64,000 bases of DNA, from assembly GCA_963788325.1 (NCBI GenBank), contig CAWBGJ010000014.1, positions 124,001 to 188,000 on the forward strand, given 5' to 3'. Shown here one piece after another: positions 24,848 through 32,865 of this stretch (position 1 is its first letter; each line of letters opens with the position of its first letter). This DNA comes from Prado023 sp963788325. GTDB lineage: Bacteria; Actinomycetota; Actinomycetes; S36-B12; CAIYMF01. Made by a program: the position numbers and the translations under genes. The notes beneath the pieces are model-generated. The model did not search any database. It worked only from the letters and a program-made list of their open reading frames with translations, and had not been told where the DNA came from.

Positions 24848-25746
24848 CACTGACCCAGCTGGGCCGAGATGCGCGCCAGTTGCTCCAGGCGCCGCTCCAG
24901 CGGCGGGTGGGTCGAGAACAGGCTGGCCAACGACTGCCCCCCACCCAGGGCCGGGGTGATGAAGAAGGCGTTCATGGCCTCCTTCTCGCGCAGGTCGCGG
25001 GTGGGGATGGCGCCCATGTCCCCGGAGATCTTCTGCAACGCGCGGCCCAGCGCAGCGGGTCGCCCGGTCAGCAGCGCGCCGGCCCGATCCGCGGACAGCT
25101 CCCGGTAGCGCGAGAGCACCCGGATCAGCAGGAAGCTGATCGCGTAGACCACCATCGACACGACCATGATCAGCAGGAAGGCGATCGCGCCGTTGCTGTC
25201 GCTGTCGCGGCGGCGGGTCAGGCCGCCCCACATCCAGGATCGGGTCAGGAAGCCGGCCAGGACCCCGACGAACGAGGCCACCGTCATCACGAGCACGTCC
25301 CGGTGGGCCACATGCGCCAGTTCATGGGACAGGACGCCCTCGAGCTCCTCGGCATCGAGTCGCCGCAGCAGGCCCGTGGTGACGCAGACGACCGCACGCT
25401 TGCTGCTGCGGCCAGTCGCGAACGCGTTGGGCATGTCGGTGTCGGCGATGGCCACAGTGGGCTTGGGCATGTCCGCCATCGCGCACAGACGATCAACGAT
25501 CGCGTGCAGCTGGGGTGCCTGCTCCGGGGTGACAGTCCGTGCGGACATCGAGAACAGCGCCACCCGGTCGGAGAAGTACCACTGCGCCCACGCCGAGCCG
25601 CCGGCGAGGATCAGCACGAACCAGAAGCCGATCCCGGCGTAGATCATCACGCCCATCAGGACCACGTAGAGCAGCCCCAGCAGGAACATGGTGCCGCCCA
25701 TCCGGGCAGTCAGGCCAGCGTCGGGGGCGTAGCGGTTGCGCGCCAT
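24847..25746 (-). CDS. htpX: membrane zinc metalloprotease HtpX
   Basis: The 299-residue M48 protease has two N-terminal helices (residues ~17-50), the zinc motif 'LSHELAHVAHRD' (HExxH) near residue 145, two further helices at ~155-190 and 'RELSADRAGALLTGRPAALG' with the third zinc ligand Glu. It degrades damaged membrane proteins. It lies 24 nt downstream of pspA and overlaps pspAB, forming an envelope-stress operon rather than a sigma-E linked heat-shock unit. Confidence 0.94.
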   Translation of the reverse strand: MARNRYAPDAGLTARMGGTMFLLGLLYVVLMGVMIYAGIGFWFVLILAGGSAWAQWYFSDRVALFSMSARTVTPEQAPQLHAIVDRLCAMADMPKPTVAIADTDMPNAFATGRSSKRAVVCVTTGLLRRLDAEELEGVLSHELAHVAHRDVLVMTVASFVGVLAGFLTRSWMWGGLTRRRDSDSNGAIAFLLIMVVSMVVYAISFLLIRVLSRYRELSADRAGALLTGRPAALGRALQKISGDMGAIPTRDLREKEAMNAFFITPALGGGQSLASLFSTHPPLERRLEQLARISAQLGQ

Positions 25747-25770
25747 GTCGCGGGTGGGTACCTACCTGTC

Positions 25771-26628
25771 CTACTGGGCCGCCGGGCCAGCCGGCGGGGT
25801 CTGCTGCGGACGCGGCACGTCGGTCGGGGCATCCGCCGGGGAGTCGGCCAGCTCGGCCTCGACTACATCGTCGACGGGCGCCGGACCGACTGCTGCGGGG
25901 GCAGTGCCGGTCACGGCCGCCGGGGCTGGGCCGCCTGTCACCTCAGCGCGCAGTGCCGCCAGCTCGTTCTCGACCTGGTTGTCCGAGGTGAGGCGCTCCA
26001 GTTCGGCAGTCAGGGCGTCCTTGCCACCGGTGCTCTCCAGAGCGCCCGTGGCCATGAGCTCCTCCATGGCGCCGGCCCGGGCCTGCATCTGGGCCGTCCG
26101 GTCCTCCGCGCGCTGGATGGCAAGTCCCACGTCGCCGAGCTCACTGGAGATGCCGGTGAACGCCTCATTGATGCGGACCTGCGCCTCGGCCGCTGAGTAC
26201 GTGGCCTTGATGGTCTCCTTCTGGGTGCGGAAGGACTCGACCTTCGCCTGCAGCTGCTGGGAGGCCACGGTGAGCTTCTGCTCCTGGCCCACGAGCTGGT
26301 CGAGCTGGACATGGAGGTCGGCGATCTGCTGGCCAGTGGCTGCCTTGCGGGTCAGCGCCTCCCGGGCCAGGTCCTCGCGACCGGCCCCGAGCGCGGCCCG
26401 GGCCTGGCCGTCGAGCTTGGCCAGCTGCTTGTCCAGGCTGGCGATCTGCAGCTCGACCCGCTTGCGGCTGGTGGCCACATCAGCCACGCCGCGGCGGACC
26501 TTCTGGAGCATCTCCAACTGCTTCTCGTAGGAGTAGTCCAGGGTCTGCGCCGGATTCTCGGCCTTGTCCATGGCCGCGTTGGCCTTGGACTTGAAGATCA
26601 TCTTGAAGCGCTGCCACATACCGGCCAT
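25771..26628 (-). CDS. pspA: phage-shock protein A (PspA/IM30 family)
   Basis: The 285-residue protein starts 'MAGMWQRFKMIFKSKANAAMDKAENP', the amphipathic helix and linker that bind membranes in PspA. Long coiled-coil helices follow (residues ~30-220). The tail (~225-285) is acidic, Ala/Pro-rich and probably disordered. It senses and shields stressed membranes. ATG 26628 is chosen because the longer frame adds only basic residues. It leads the pspA-htpX-pspAB unit. No pspC or clgR-like regulator is adjacent, so regulation is not visible here. Confidence 0.93.
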   Translation of the reverse strand: MAGMWQRFKMIFKSKANAAMDKAENPAQTLDYSYEKQLEMLQKVRRGVADVATSRKRVELQIASLDKQLAKLDGQARAALGAGREDLAREALTRKAATGQQIADLHVQLDQLVGQEQKLTVASQQLQAKVESFRTQKETIKATYSAAEAQVRINEAFTGISSELGDVGLAIQRAEDRTAQMQARAGAMEELMATGALESTGGKDALTAELERLTSDNQVENELAALRAEVTGGPAPAAVTGTAPAAVGPAPVDDVVEAELADSPADAPTDVPRPQQTPPAGPAAQ

Positions 26629-26706
26629 GGTTCGGGTCACTCTCTGCCTGGGCGGCACACCACCGCCGATTCCCTCAAGCCTAACCCGGCGCCCCCCGGC
26701 ACGCCG

Positions 26707-26712
26707 TACCCT
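26707..26712 (+). promoter_or_regulatory. -10 element, leaderless promoter of the DUF3043 gene
   Basis: TACCCT ends 7 nt before GTG 26720, with no ribosome site. Confidence 0.55.
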
Positions 26713-26719
26713 TGTGTCC

Positions 26720-27352
26720 GTGAAGTTCCTCTCCCGCAGCGCACCCGAGCCGCCCGCCGAGCCGGCGCCGGCCCCCGATCACTCCTCCACGACGAGTGGG
26801 AAGGGCCGACCCACGCCCACCCGCAAGGAGGCCGAGGCCCAGCGCAAGCAGACGCTCAAGGTGCCCTCGGATCCCAAGGAGGCCAAGAAGGCCGCCAAGG
26901 CCCGGGCAGCCGAGGAGCGTCAGGCCAACCGCGCCGCGCTGCTCGCCGGCGACGAGAGCGCTCTGCCCCCGCGCGACGCCGGTCCGGTGAAGAGCTTCGT
27001 GCGCGACTACATCGACTCGCGCTGGGCGGCCGCGGAGATGTTCCTGCCGCTGGCGATCATCGTGCTGGTCCTCGGATTCCTACCGATGGCGCAGTGGGGC
27101 CTTCCCAACGCTCAGGGGTACATCTCCATGCTGTGGATGATGCTCACCCTGGTCATCGTCGTGGACACGACGCTGCTGATGTGGCGGATGCGCCGTGAGC
27201 TCAAGTCGCGCTGGCCCGTCGACGCCGACCGCAAGGGCGCGACCTTCTACGCGGTCATGCGCGTGCTGCAGATCCGCAAGCTCCGGCTCCCCCCGCCCCG
27301 GGTGCGCCGCGGCGGGCGACCAGTCGTGCCGAAGGTCAAGAAGGGCACGTAG
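26720..27352 (+). CDS. DUF3043-family membrane protein
   Basis: The 210-residue protein has a charged, disordered N-terminus with Lys/Glu-rich 'KEAEAQRKQTLKVPSDPKEAKKAAK', then 'RDYIDSRWAAAEMFLPLAIIVLVLGF' and a second helix 'MLWMMLTLVIVVDTTLLMW'. A basic C-terminus follows with 'MRVLQIRKLRLPPPRV'. The core pattern is that of actinobacterial DUF3043 proteins, whose function is unknown. GTG 26720 is set by the -10 box 7 nt upstream. It is divergent from pspA with 90 bp between the starts. Confidence 0.85.
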   Translation: MKFLSRSAPEPPAEPAPAPDHSSTTSGKGRPTPTRKEAEAQRKQTLKVPSDPKEAKKAAKARAAEERQANRAALLAGDESALPPRDAGPVKSFVRDYIDSRWAAAEMFLPLAIIVLVLGFLPMAQWGLPNAQGYISMLWMMLTLVIVVDTTLLMWRMRRELKSRWPVDADRKGATFYAVMRVLQIRKLRLPPPRVRRGGRPVVPKVKKGT

Positions 27353-27381
27353 CAGCACGAGCCCATGTCGGACCCGTGGCC

Positions 27382-27387
27382 TAGGGT
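27382..27387 (+). promoter_or_regulatory. -10 element, leaderless promoter of the aldo/keto reductase
   Basis: TAGGGT ends 6 nt before ATG 27394, with no ribosome site. Confidence 0.5.
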
Positions 27388-27393
27388 CAAGCC

Positions 27394-28392
27394 ATGGAAC
27401 ATCGACGCCTGGGCGCAAGTGGCATGTGGGTCAGCGAAATCGCCTACGGAAACTGGTTGACGCACGCCTCCCAGGTGGCTGAGGACACCGCGACGGCCTG
27501 CGTGCATGCGGCTCTCGAGGCAGGGATCACCACCTTCGACACCGCGGACGTCTACGCGCAGACCGGTGCCGAGTCGGTGCTCGGGCGGGCACTGGCCGGC
27601 CAGCGCCGCGACGGCCTGGAGATCCTGACCAAGGTCTACTGGCCGATCGGCCCCGGCCACAATGACCGCGGGCTGTCGCGCAAGCACATCATCGAGGCCT
27701 GCCACGGGTCCCTGCAGCGTTTGCAGACCGACCACATCGATCTCTACCAGGCCCACCGGTTCGACCACCACACTCCGCTGGAGGAGACCCTGCGCGCGTT
27801 CGAGGACCTCGTCCGCGCCGGCAAGGTGCTCTACATCGGAGTCTCGGAGTGGCGGGCCGAAGAGATCCGGGCTGCCCTGGCGATCGCCGAGGACATGGGC
27901 TTCGACCGGATCGTGTCCAACCAGCCGCAGTACTCGATGCTGTGGCGGGTCATCGAGGCCGAGGTCGTGCCCGAGTGCGAGGCCGCCGGCATCGGCCAGG
28001 TGGTCTGGTCCCCGATGGCCCAGGGCGTGCTCACGGGCAAGTACCTTCCCGGCGCACCGGTTCCAGAGGGCTCACGGGCCACGGACCCGACCGGATCGGC
28101 GTTCGTGTCGCGATGGCTGCGCGACGACGTCCTGATGCGGGTGCAGGCCCTGAAGCCGCTGGCGCAGGACGCTGGGCTGACCATGGCCCAGCTCGCGGTG
28201 GCCTGGGTGCTGGGCAACCCGAACGTGTCCGCCGCCATCGTGGGGGCCTCCCGCCCCGAGCAGCTGGCCGACTCCGTGCAGGCCAGTGGCGTGGTGCTCG
28301 ACGCTGACCTGCGCACCGCCATCGACGAGGTCCTCGGCGAGGCGATCATGCGCGACCCGGCCCGGACCGAGTCCCCCGCGCAGCGTCCCTGA
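27394..28392 (+). CDS. aldo/keto reductase
   Basis: The 332-residue TIM-barrel oxidoreductase has the AKR catalytic tetrad: Asp and Tyr in 'TFDTADVYAQTG' near residue 50, Lys in 'LEILTKVYWP' and His in 'LYQAHRFDHHTPLEETLRAFEDL'. 'SAAIVGASRPEQL' near the C-terminus binds the NADP(H) phosphate. It resembles the potassium-channel beta-subunit/general stress subgroup. The substrate is unknown. The next gene (28416) starts 23 bp downstream and may be co-transcribed. Confidence 0.9.
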   Translation: MEHRRLGASGMWVSEIAYGNWLTHASQVAEDTATACVHAALEAGITTFDTADVYAQTGAESVLGRALAGQRRDGLEILTKVYWPIGPGHNDRGLSRKHIIEACHGSLQRLQTDHIDLYQAHRFDHHTPLEETLRAFEDLVRAGKVLYIGVSEWRAEEIRAALAIAEDMGFDRIVSNQPQYSMLWRVIEAEVVPECEAAGIGQVVWSPMAQGVLTGKYLPGAPVPEGSRATDPTGSAFVSRWLRDDVLMRVQALKPLAQDAGLTMAQLAVAWVLGNPNVSAAIVGASRPEQLADSVQASGVVLDADLRTAIDEVLGEAIMRDPARTESPAQRP

Positions 28393-28415
28393 ACGTCTGA
28401 CCCAAGGAGGAGCCG

Positions 28416-28628
28416 ATGAGCTGGACCTGGCAATACCACGCCGCGCAGGGCGCGCCGATCCCGGAGTCCGCAACCCAACCAGCCGACGGCTTCCCGACGC
28501 AGGCGGACGCGGAGACCTGGGTCGGTGAAGCCTGGCCCGACCTGCTCGACGAGGGCATCGACGCGGTCACGCTCTACGAGGACGAGCGGCTCGTCTACGG
28601 CCCGATGAGCCTGCACCCCAAGACGTGA
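28416..28628 (+). CDS. small conserved acidic protein, function unknown
   Basis: The 70-residue protein begins 'MSWTWQYHAAQGAPIPES' and has 'FPTQADAETWVGEAWPDLLDEGIDAVTLYEDERLVYGPMSL'. I recognise this as a small actinobacterial protein of unknown function with a conserved VYGPMSL end. A near-ideal AAGGAGGAG ribosome site precedes the ATG, in contrast to the leaderless neighbours, so it is probably translated from the aldo/keto reductase transcript. Confidence 0.8.
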   Translation: MSWTWQYHAAQGAPIPESATQPADGFPTQADAETWVGEAWPDLLDEGIDAVTLYEDERLVYGPMSLHPKT

Positions 28629-28754
28629 CATCCCGGCGGAAGGTTGCAGCCACCGCCTGACCGGACCCGGACGTGGGCCGGATCGGGCCGCTCACACACA
28701 CCTTGGGACTCAGGAAGACCCCCTAGGGTATCGATCTGCGACCCTGCGCGGGAC

Positions 28755-28760
28755 TAGCGT
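28755..28760 (+). promoter_or_regulatory. -10 element, leaderless promoter of the VOC gene
   Basis: TAGCGT ends 6 nt before ATG 28767, with no ribosome site. Confidence 0.55.
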
Positions 28761-28766
28761 GGCCGC

Positions 28767-29549
28767 ATGAAACTAGCGCCGGGACTGTTCGGTTGGGTCG
28801 ACCTGATGACTAACGATGTGCCCGCTGCGAAGGCGTTCTACGGCGGGCTGTTCGGCTGGACCAGCCAGGACATGCCGATGGGTCCAGACTACTCCTACAC
28901 CCAGTTCTACAAGGATGGCTCACGCGTGGCCGGCCTGGGCCCGATGCCTCCTGGCGCCCCCGACATGCCGGTCGTGTGGAGCTCCTACGTGATCGTCGAG
29001 GACGCGGACGCGATCGCGGCGGCCGTACCGGCGGCCGGTGGCCAGGTGGTCGCCGAGCCCATGACCATCCCCGATCAGGGCCGGATGGCGATGCTGGCCG
29101 ACCCCTCCGGCGCCGTCGTGGGCCTGTGGCAGCCATTGGGGCATTCGGGTGCCGAACTGTTCAACGCGCCGGGATCGCTGACCTGGAACGAGCTGCAGTC
29201 CCGCGACATCGATGCGGCCACGGCGTTCTACGCACGGGTCTTCGGGTGGGTATGGGAACCGGGGCCCGACGAGGGCTACCTGATGGGCTCCACCCCCGTT
29301 GCGGGCGCCGAGCCGCGGATGAACTGCGGGGCCATGCCGATGCCGCCCGGAGTCCCCGAGGAGGCCCCGAGCTTCTGGGCGGTCTACTTCGCCGTCGAGG
29401 ACTGCGACGCGTCACTGGCGCTGGCCACCGAGCTCGGCGGGACGGTGTTCCTGCCCGCCATGGACATGGGTCCGGGCAGGTTCGGCGGAGTCATCGACCC
29501 GATGGGTGCGATGTTCTTCCTCGGTCACTTCCCCCAGAACCAGGCGTAG
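28767..29549 (+). CDS. two-domain VOC (glyoxalase/bleomycin-resistance fold) protein
   Basis: The 260-residue protein consists of two related betaalphabetabetabeta halves, each opening with a W-x-[DE]-L-x-[ST]-x-D segment: 'FGWVDLMTNDVPAAKAFYGGLFGW' split across residues 8-31, and 'LTWNELQSRDIDAATAF' near residue 134. Similar two-domain proteins include mycobacterial CFP30B (Rv0577). Members bind metals or small ligands, often for methylglyoxal or drug detoxification; which applies here is unknown. It stands alone and is convergent with the sensor kinase. Confidence 0.85.
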   Translation: MKLAPGLFGWVDLMTNDVPAAKAFYGGLFGWTSQDMPMGPDYSYTQFYKDGSRVAGLGPMPPGAPDMPVVWSSYVIVEDADAIAAAVPAAGGQVVAEPMTIPDQGRMAMLADPSGAVVGLWQPLGHSGAELFNAPGSLTWNELQSRDIDAATAFYARVFGWVWEPGPDEGYLMGSTPVAGAEPRMNCGAMPMPPGVPEEAPSFWAVYFAVEDCDASLALATELGGTVFLPAMDMGPGRFGGVIDPMGAMFFLGHFPQNQA

Positions 29550-29596
29550 TCACCACCACCGGCACGCGGCGGCGAGTATCCCTCTCCAAGGGGCTG

Positions 29597-30991
29597 TCAT
29601 TGCGGCGGCGGCTCGGTGGGGAGGGTCACGCGCACCACTGTGTCGCCAGGGCTGCTGTCGATGGTGATGCTGCCGAAGTGCCGGTCGACGACGATCCGGC
29701 GCGCGATGTCCAGGCCCAGTCCCGTGCCCTTGCCTGCTTCCTTGGTCGTGAAGAACGCGTCGAAGGCTCGGTCCTTGGCCTCGAGAGCAAACCCCGGGCC
29801 CGTATCGCCGATCTCCACCACCACCTGATCCGGTGAGCTTCGCGTGGTCACACGCAGCGTTCCCTGGCCGTCCATGGCATCGACGGCGTTCTCGATCAGG
29901 TTGGTCCAGACCTGGTTCAGCTCGCCCGGGAACGCCTGGACCTCAGCGGCGTGTGCGCTGTACTCGCGCACCACCGTGACGCCGTCACCGATCCGGTGGC
30001 CCAGCATCACCAGGGTGCTCTCGAGGCCCTCAGTGATGACAATGCGCTGCATGGAACCACGGTCCATCTGGGAGTAGTTCTTCACAGCGGAGACGAGGTT
30101 CGAGATGCGTTCGGTGGAGTCCTTGACCTGCCCGAGCAGTGCGGTGACGTTCAACGTGCTCGCCACCCAGGCCAGGGACGGGCTCAGCGCCTCGGGCCCG
30201 ACGAGCACGGCCACCTGTGCACACCAGTCGGTGTCGACACCCGCCGCAGCCAGTGAGGGGGCGAGGGCCCACGACCGATCCACTTCGTGATCCTCGAGCC
30301 AGTCGATGAGCTCGTCCTCCCGGTCGGCGACCGCGAGGGGATCCGCGGGTCCCGTGGGCACGGTGATCCCACGGCGCATCGCGTCCAATCGGCTGAACTG
30401 CTCGGAGGTCAGGTGCAGGCCGGCCAGCACCCCGAGGGAGGTGAGCACCCCCTGGTTCGCCTCGGCCAGGGCATCCACTGCCCGCGTTGCGGCGGCGGCC
30501 GGGTTGTTCAGCTCATGGGCCAGGCCCGCAGCGATCGTCCCCAGCTTGACCAGGGCACCGCGCTGACGGGCCCCCTCCTCCACGCTGCGGGCAGTGTTGA
30601 AGACCCCATCGATGATGTGGACGCTGAACGGGAACCACGCCATGACCAGTGCACGCAGGGCAGGCGCGGGCACGCGCAGCACGCGGCCACCGATCGCCGC
30701 CCGCCCGGTAGCAAGGTAGTGACCGCTCGTATCCCAGGCTCGGAAGCCGCCGGCCCATCGGCCCGGGTGGTCCAGCCGGGCCAGCAGGACGTCCTCGCGC
30801 CCGATATGGCGGTAGAGCTCGATGAGTCCCTCGATGAGGACGTACCAGTGATCGGACTGGTCGCCCTCGTGGAACAGTTCGTCACCGGCGTCGAAGGTGA
30901 TCTCATCCCCCGCCTGGATGAGGTCCTCCAGTTGGGCGTCCGACACTCCGTCGAACAGGGGCACATCACGCAGGTCCGCCAGCGTGATCAT
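29597..30991 (-). CDS. sensor histidine kinase with N-terminal cyclic-nucleotide-binding domain
   Basis: The 464-residue protein lacks transmembrane helices. Residues ~10-125 form a cNMP-binding beta roll ('FHEGDQSDHWYVLIEGLIELYR', split by ligand loop). The H-box 'LAHELNNP' has the phosphoryl His at about H159. The C-terminal HATPase domain has N-box 'NLIENAVDAM', G1 'DTGPGFA', F-box 'FDAFFTTKEAGKGTGLGL'. It should autophosphorylate in the cytosol in response to a bound ligand. The gene overlaps the next one by 4 nt, so its partner is the receiver-flavoprotein fusion. Confidence 0.9.
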   Translation of the reverse strand: MITLADLRDVPLFDGVSDAQLEDLIQAGDEITFDAGDELFHEGDQSDHWYVLIEGLIELYRHIGREDVLLARLDHPGRWAGGFRAWDTSGHYLATGRAAIGGRVLRVPAPALRALVMAWFPFSVHIIDGVFNTARSVEEGARQRGALVKLGTIAAGLAHELNNPAAAATRAVDALAEANQGVLTSLGVLAGLHLTSEQFSRLDAMRRGITVPTGPADPLAVADREDELIDWLEDHEVDRSWALAPSLAAAGVDTDWCAQVAVLVGPEALSPSLAWVASTLNVTALLGQVKDSTERISNLVSAVKNYSQMDRGSMQRIVITEGLESTLVMLGHRIGDGVTVVREYSAHAAEVQAFPGELNQVWTNLIENAVDAMDGQGTLRVTTRSSPDQVVVEIGDTGPGFALEAKDRAFDAFFTTKEAGKGTGLGLDIARRIVVDRHFGSITIDSSPGDTVVRVTLPTEPPPQ

Positions 30992-32646
30992 GTCGTCGCC
31001 AGGTATCCGTGGACGTTCGAGACCGACATCGCGCCCTCACCGACGGCCGACGCCACCCGCTTCATGGAGTCGAGCCGGACATCCCCTGCCGCGAACAGTC
31101 CGGGAACGCTGGTCTCCAGGCCGAAGGGGACACGTTCCAGCGGCCATGCCGGCGTCACGTCCGGGGAGAGGAGATCGTGGCCGGTGATCACGAACCCGTG
31201 CGGCGAGCGCGCCACCTCGGGGCCGAGCCACTCCGTCCGTGGGGCTGCCCCGATGAAGACGAAGAGCCACGACGTGGCCACAACCTCACGGTCGCCGCTG
31301 TCCCGATCGCCCAGCGTGATCTCCTCCAGGTGGGAGGTCCCGCCCGCTGCGACCACCTCCGTGCGCAGGCGCACCTCGATGTTGGGCGCCTGCGTGATCC
31401 GGTCCACCAGGTACTGCGACATCCCCTCCTCGAGGTTCCCACCACGGACGAGGAGAACCACCCGGCTGGCGTACTTGGCGAGGTTCAGAGCCGCCTGGCC
31501 AGCGGAGTTGGCCGCCCCGACGATGTAGACCTCATCGCCCTGGCACTGGCTCGCCTCGCTGGCAGTCGCGCCGTAGTAGACACCTCGTCCGGTCAACTCG
31601 TCGAGGCCTGGCGCGACCAACCGCCGGTAGGAGACCCCGGTCGCCACCAGGACTGCGCGTGCCTCGATCTCCCCCACGTCGCCGAGCAGCACGGCACGCA
31701 CGGGACCCCGCTGCTCGAAGCCCACGACGTCGCTGGCGAGCACCATCTCAGCGCCGAACCGCGCCGCCTGGGCCACTGCTCGATGTGTCAGGTCCGCGCC
31801 GGAGAGCCCCTTCGGGAACCCGAGGTAGTTCTCGATCGACGCGCTCTGTCCTGCCTGCCCGCCTGGCGCCTCCCGCTCGACGATGACGGTCGACAGCCCC
31901 TCGGAGGCAGCGTAGACGGCCGCGGCCAGGCCCGCCGGCCCCCCACCCACGATGCACAGGTCGTACAGCGGCTGCTGGGCACGGGTCGGCAGGCCCAACG
32001 CTCCCGCCAGCTCCAGGGTCGGCGGGTTGCGCAGGGTCTTTCCGTCAGCGGTGAGCACGAGCGGCAGTTCGGTGGGCCCTGCCGCCGCGAGTTCGACAAG
32101 GCGTGCGCCCTCCGGGTCCCGCTCGACGTCAAGCCAGGAGTACGGCACGTGGTTGCGCGCGAGGAACGTCTTCACCTCATGGCTGCGCTCGGACCATCGA
32201 TCGCCGATCACCCGGAGGTCCGTGGTCGTCGCAGGGTTGGCCCGGTTCCAGTCGGCGAGCAGGTCATCGACCACGGGGTACAGCCGCTCTGCCGGCGGAT
32301 CCCAGGGCTTGAGCAGGTAGTAGTCCAGTCCGATGTCGTTGATCGCCCGGATGGCCACATCCGTGTCCGCGTAGGCCGTGAGCAGCAGCAGCTTCGCCCC
32401 CGGACTATGGGTCCGCGACTGGTCGAGCAGGTCGATTCCCTGGATCCCGGGCATCCGCTGGTCAGAGACGATCATCGCGACGCGGCGGCCCCGCAGGGCG
32501 AGCTCGGTCAGGACCTTGAGGGCCTCGGCACCAGATCCGGTGCGCACGATCCGGTAGTCCGCGCCATAGCGCGCGCGCAGGTCCCGGGTGATCGCTTGCG
32601 ACACGGTCACATCGTCGTCAACTGTGAGGATGGTGGGTTTGCTCAC
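30988..32646 (-). CDS. response-regulator receiver fused to thioredoxin-reductase-like flavoprotein
   Basis: The 552-residue protein has three parts. Residues 1-130 are a complete receiver: acidic pocket D10-D12, phosphoacceptor D62, T90 and K113. Residues ~150-235 resemble a thioredoxin/glutaredoxin fold ('KTFLARNHVPYSWLDVE') but lack a CxxC. Residues ~245-552 are a TrxR-like two-dinucleotide domain: 'LCIVGGGPAGLAAAVYAASEG' split as the FAD GxGxxG, 'VYIVGAANSAGQAALNLAKY' for NADPH and a 'GLFAAGDVR' FAD end. The normal redox CxxC is replaced by 'ASEASQC' with one Cys. It probably acts as a phosphorylation-controlled oxidoreductase rather than a transcription factor. Confidence 0.9.
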   Translation of the reverse strand: MSKPTILTVDDDVTVSQAITRDLRARYGADYRIVRTGSGAEALKVLTELALRGRRVAMIVSDQRMPGIQGIDLLDQSRTHSPGAKLLLLTAYADTDVAIRAINDIGLDYYLLKPWDPPAERLYPVVDDLLADWNRANPATTTDLRVIGDRWSERSHEVKTFLARNHVPYSWLDVERDPEGARLVELAAAGPTELPLVLTADGKTLRNPPTLELAGALGLPTRAQQPLYDLCIVGGGPAGLAAAVYAASEGLSTVIVEREAPGGQAGQSASIENYLGFPKGLSGADLTHRAVAQAARFGAEMVLASDVVGFEQRGPVRAVLLGDVGEIEARAVLVATGVSYRRLVAPGLDELTGRGVYYGATASEASQCQGDEVYIVGAANSAGQAALNLAKYASRVVLLVRGGNLEEGMSQYLVDRITQAPNIEVRLRTEVVAAGGTSHLEEITLGDRDSGDREVVATSWLFVFIGAAPRTEWLGPEVARSPHGFVITGHDLLSPDVTPAWPLERVPFGLETSVPGLFAAGDVRLDSMKRVASAVGEGAMSVSNVHGYLATT

Positions 32647-32865
32647 TGCGCGGACTCCTCAGGAAGGCCCGGAACTGCCGTGGGTCGGTCAGGTGAGGGC
32701 CGAGCGTACCCCCGAGCGAAGCGGGAAGGACGGTGCCCAGAGTGGCGCTCAGGAGGCGACCGGACGTCCTGGCCAGAATCCCTGGAGAGCCACTTCTGTC
32801 CCGATCCCGGGACTCGAGCTCCGGTCGTGCACCGGGATGTCACCCAGCCGGGTGAGAATGCACCC

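Noticed and set aside
31009..32865. Long plus-strand frame continuous with recQ, giving a 1253-residue protein
   Set aside because: The upstream part is antisense to the receiver-flavoprotein gene and Arg/Pro/His-rich. RecQ homology begins exactly at ATG 32866.
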